Source of the DNA: Phocaeicola_A sp036804505
Lineage (GTDB): Bacteria > Bacteroidota > Bacteroidia > Bacteroidales > Bacteroidaceae
Assembly: GCA_036804505.1 (NCBI GenBank)
Contig: DAIRSI010000020.1
Span: 13,058 to 77,057, forward strand
Reading direction: 5' to 3'
Length of the DNA stretch: 64,000 nt
Each line of letters begins with the position of its first letter. Position 1 is the first letter of the stretch. Both the position numbers and the translations under genes were made by a program. The notes beneath the pieces were generated by a model. The model was not told the DNA's origin. It ran no database searches and worked only from the letters and a program-made list of their open reading frames with translations. This document shows positions 61,843 through 64,000 of the stretch, piece after piece.

Positions 61843-62390
61843 CGGTCTTCACGGTTTAAATATTCTTTTATCTGTTTGGCCAACAAGCTTTTCGCTCTAA
61901 AAAATTGCGAGGAAGAAGATTTTTCATTTATTCCCAGTTTCTCCCCAATCTCCTTATGAGAATAGGACTCAAAAACGTACATATTGAATACAGTTCTATA
62001 TCCATCAGGCAAACGGGTAACCATCTCCATCAACACATCCTTCGGTATTCGTTCCGCATCGGCTTCATCAACCGGCGATTCATCTTCAGGTAAATTATCG
62101 ATAGGAATTTCCTGGAAACCCATCTTTTGCCTGCGGAGATAACCCAATGATTCTGTAGTCATAATTCGCCGCAACCAAGCTTGCAAAGCCTCCTCTTCTG
62201 AAGAATGGAAATTCTTTATAGCACTGAAAACATGGATAAAAGCATCATGCATTACATCTCGAGCAGTATCTTCCGTACCTACATAACGATAACACACACC
62301 AAACATTTGTCCGGCATACCGTTTGTAAAGTTCTCCGAGTGACTGAGTTTCCCCTTTTCTACACCCGTCTATCAACAATTTTATATCCAC
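61839..62390 (-). CDS. ECF-family RNA polymerase sigma factor
   Basis: 183 residues starting with GTG (the in-frame TAA just upstream leaves no earlier start). Sigma region 2 (LGELYKRYAGQMFGVCYRYVGTEDTARDVMHDAFIHVFSAI, about 17-57) and region 4 (LPDGYRTVFNMYVFESYSHKEIGEKLGINEKSSSSQFFRAKSLL, about 127-171) are complete. Coupled to the following anti-sigma-like gene by a 4-base overlap. The regulated genes are unknown. Confidence 0.93.
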   Translation of the reverse strand: MDIKLLIDGCRKGETQSLGELYKRYAGQMFGVCYRYVGTEDTARDVMHDAFIHVFSAIKNFHSSEEEALQAWLRRIMTTESLGYLRRQKMGFQEIPIDNLPEDESPVDEADAERIPKDVLMEMVTRLPDGYRTVFNMYVFESYSHKEIGEKLGINEKSSSSQFFRAKSLLAKQIKEYLNREDR

Positions 62391-62464
62391 CGCTACTTAC
62401 CTTTTTTCCATTCTTAATCAAGGTCTTTGACAATAGGATGCAAAGATGCTTGAAATACTGCATG

Positions 62465-62472
62465 CAAATTTA
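62465..62472 (-). promoter_or_regulatory. Promoter -7 element of the ECF sigma operon
   Basis: TAAATTTG on the minus strand, about 75 bases before the GTG start. Confidence 0.5.
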
Positions 62473-62505
62473 ATCTTTTTATCCAATAAATGGAAAAGAC
62501 AAGAA

Positions 62506-63183
62506 TTAGAAAATTTGAAATTTCAATCCTAAAGACAAACTCACGATATCTTTCAGCTTTAAATATTTGTTGGCAAAAGCGCTTGCTACATATAAATCAC
62601 AGGTGCTCAGTTCATAAAAAAAAGACACATCCTTCCAATGTTTAAACCGGTTGTCCCGAATATTATGTGTAAATCGTTGTCCCACAAATACATGTACACG
62701 GATTTTTGACGAAAAACCATAATAGCCCTTAGGATATCTATCAGGTTCTTTCACCCAAAACTGATCATCAAAGACTGTATTCAAATATAACCCACAAATA
62801 AAAGGATTGATACTACTATTTTTCCCAAGCGGCCTTTGCCAAGGAATGAAATTCTGTTTAAGAGTCATGGTCATTTTGGAATCTTTGCTATCATACTTAG
62901 GCAGATATCCGAAAAGCAAATCTGTTTCCCATTGTTGATGATGACCATAATCCCAACCGAATCCAAATGATAAAAGTCCCATTCCCCCTGCAAACTGAGT
63001 TTTCAGGAATGTAGGGATTACATTGCTCCAACCTTCACGGTATCGGTGCACTCTTTTTTCATAGTGTGACAATTTATTTATTGTATCGGGCTTCAAACTG
63101 TCGGTCACCTCCTGTGCATAAGAAAATCTACTGCAACAGACAAATAGAATTAAAAGACTAAAAATTGACAACCTCATATTCAT
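62506..63183 (-). CDS. Hypothetical outer-membrane protein
   Basis: 225 residues with a signal peptide (MRLSIFSLLILFVCCSRFSYAQ, cleavage after YAQ) and a strand-rich body (FAGGMGLLSFGFGWDYGHHQQWETDLLFGYLP, SSINPFICGLYLNTVF, IRVHVFVGQRF) ending SLGLKFQIF. The terminal Phe and amphipathic strands suggest an outer-membrane beta-barrel. No family recognised. It overlaps the metallophosphoesterase stop by 26 bases (20 if the ATG at 63177 is used), so translation is coupled. Confidence 0.75.
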   Translation of the reverse strand: MNMRLSIFSLLILFVCCSRFSYAQEVTDSLKPDTINKLSHYEKRVHRYREGWSNVIPTFLKTQFAGGMGLLSFGFGWDYGHHQQWETDLLFGYLPKYDSKDSKMTMTLKQNFIPWQRPLGKNSSINPFICGLYLNTVFDDQFWVKEPDRYPKGYYGFSSKIRVHVFVGQRFTHNIRDNRFKHWKDVSFFYELSTCDLYVASAFANKYLKLKDIVSLSLGLKFQIF

Positions 63184-63928
63184 AGCCGTTTTCTTTTATT
63201 GTAAAAATAAAATATTCTCTGTTGCCAATGCAATTTGCCGCATAATAAATCATGCCGTCATTATAGATATCCTTGATTTCTGTACGATGAATATGGCCGC
63301 TGATGCAGAACTGGGTATTGCGGCAATGTTTTACATAATATTCAAAAGGCTTTGCAACATTGTTATTAAACTGCTCATCATACGGTCGGCAATGCATGCA
63401 GAAAATGGTTTTTTGAACCGTAGAATCGGAAGGATTCATTTCATTTTCTATGAACTGGAAGTCAGGGATAGGATTGGAATAATCATATTCCAAAGCAACG
63501 GTATTCAAACAGAGGAAACGAACATTTCCAGCCGTAAAAGCAAAATTAGTTTCACCGAACACTTTTTGGAAAACGTCTTCTCCATCGCCAATGCAATCAT
63601 GATTGCCGATACAGCATACGTAAGGAACCTTAAGTTCCTCCAGGATATCACGTTGCCAAAGGAATTCCTTTGTTACACCAAAATCCGACAAGTCTCCTCC
63701 ATGAATAACGAAACGAATATCGGGACGTGAATTGATATCCTTTACCACAGCCTCCGTTTCGTCATACCAACGCTGCGTATCCGAAATAAAAGCAAACTTA
63801 AACTCTTTCTTCCCCCGGCAACTTTCTTCAATGCGATTTATATTTTTAGCATTTATGTCAGTTTTTCCCGTCACTTTACCATCATAAGGATGATAATCGA
63901 AAACATCACAAGCAGTGAATGTCATCAA
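63158..63928 (-). CDS. Calcineurin-like metallophosphoesterase, apparent lipoprotein with a disrupted start
   Basis: The domain is complete: AFISDTQRWYDE (first Asp), VIHGGDLSDFG (GD), IGNHDCIG (GNHD), FCMHCRPYDE and SGHIHRTEI (GHxH), so a two-metal phosphoesterase. The frame runs LLLFLMTFTACDVF at its start, a good lipobox, but lacks an ATG with basic residues before the hydrophobic core; the only starts are TTG (63928) and ATG (63925) in the middle of it. An in-frame TAG lies at 63961-63959. One extra T in the T7 tract (63945-63939) would join it to LKFF. It may be a phase variant, a pseudogene or a sequencing error. Confidence 0.7.
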   Translation of the reverse strand: MMTFTACDVFDYHPYDGKVTGKTDINAKNINRIEESCRGKKEFKFAFISDTQRWYDETEAVVKDINSRPDIRFVIHGGDLSDFGVTKEFLWQRDILEELKVPYVCCIGNHDCIGDGEDVFQKVFGETNFAFTAGNVRFLCLNTVALEYDYSNPIPDFQFIENEMNPSDSTVQKTIFCMHCRPYDEQFNNNVAKPFEYYVKHCRNTQFCISGHIHRTEIKDIYNDGMIYYAANCIGNREYFIFTIKENGYEYEVVNF

Positions 63929-63958
63929 AAATAATAGTAAAAAAACTTCAGGTGGGTT

Positions 63959-64000
63959 CTAATAATTATATTTTTTGAGATACTTATTCCGCCAGAGCCC
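63959..64000 (-). CDS. C-terminal fragment of an upstream gene (window edge)
   Basis: An open frame runs into the window on the minus strand, ending GLWRNKYLKKYNY then TAG. The basic aromatic tail looks like a protein C-terminus. The stop lies about 30 bases before the metallophosphoesterase frame, consistent with an operon. Too short to identify. Confidence 0.4.
   Translation of the reverse strand, partial: GLWRNKYLKKYNY

Overview
The window reads as the chromosome of a gut Bacteroidales bacterium, most likely Bacteroides or Phocaeicola. Transcription signals follow the Bacteroides pattern (a TTTG/TTG element about 20 bases upstream of TAnnTTTG), strong Shine-Dalgarno sites are rare, and families typical of the phylum recur: a lipid-anchored TamL-like Omp85 protein, a DUF4296 lipoprotein, PorT-like barrels, a GXHH-type long IleRS and a pyrBI plus flavin-reductase operon. 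Base composition is moderate except for an AT-rich patch at about 13.3-15.1 kb. I see no insertion sequence, prophage or CRISPR array. Most of the content is ordinary core genome.

Layout. 1-9 kb (+): a partial HAD phosphatase; panB-MFS-secreted YhcH; then ileS-traR/dksA-like-lspA-DUF4296 lipoprotein-small protein as one compact operon. 9-13.1 kb: trmH (-) divergent from tamL (+), then a WalJ/YycJ-type metallo-hydrolase. 13.2-15.4 kb: tRNA-Lys(CTT) with terminator, then an AT-rich accessory patch holding a single-pass membrane protein, an HExxH protein of unknown family, a 57-residue zinc-ribbon protein and a 22-bp periodic non-coding repeat. 15.5-22 kb: a TIGR02757 protein and a small barrel protein; then hexuronate genes, with uxaC divergent from a LacI-type regulator and uxaB around a large inverted operator. 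22-25.4 kb (-): glyA and pyrB-pyrI-flavin reductase. 25.6-36.2 kb: PBP1A, a FolK-like protein, kdsB, an M16 pseudo-protease, a 14-repeat MORN protein, suhB, YhcH, glgB and a membrane protein. 36-44.6 kb: rlmD, ppdK, a SmpA-like lipoprotein, a histidine acid phosphatase, an SDR and a secreted metallo-hydrolase with a terminator-like hairpin in its leader. 44.8-47.6 kb: a cobalamin riboswitch in front of nrdDG. 47.7-52 kb: a PAS histidine kinase, a CdsB/YhaM-type enzyme, mnmA and a GNAT. 52-60.6 kb: on the minus strand metY, cysK, an FMN reductase, GH28, a FucI-like protein and a patatin-Omp85 protein, with a divergent lrp. 60.7-64 kb (-): an ECF sigma factor coupled to an anti-sigma-like/beta-barrel fusion, an outer-membrane protein and a metallophosphoesterase whose signal peptide looks broken.

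How the parts connect. UxaC and UxaB catalyse the first two steps of galacturonate use, and the GH28 enzyme 35 kb away can release galacturonate. cysK and metY both make sulfur amino acids from O-acetylated precursors next to an Lrp regulator. The riboswitch ties the B12-independent class III ribonucleotide reductase to cobalamin supply. Several loci concern the envelope: LspA beside a lipoprotein, TamL, PBP1A, KdsB, the patatin-Omp85 protein and the sigma/anti-sigma-barrel pair.

The best candidates for something not well described are the anti-sigma/beta-barrel fusion, the GH28/FucI-like/patatin-Omp85 operon, the AT-rich HExxH/membrane-protein pair after the tRNA, the 22-bp periodic repeats, and the leader hairpin (or small RNA) before the secreted metallo-hydrolase.
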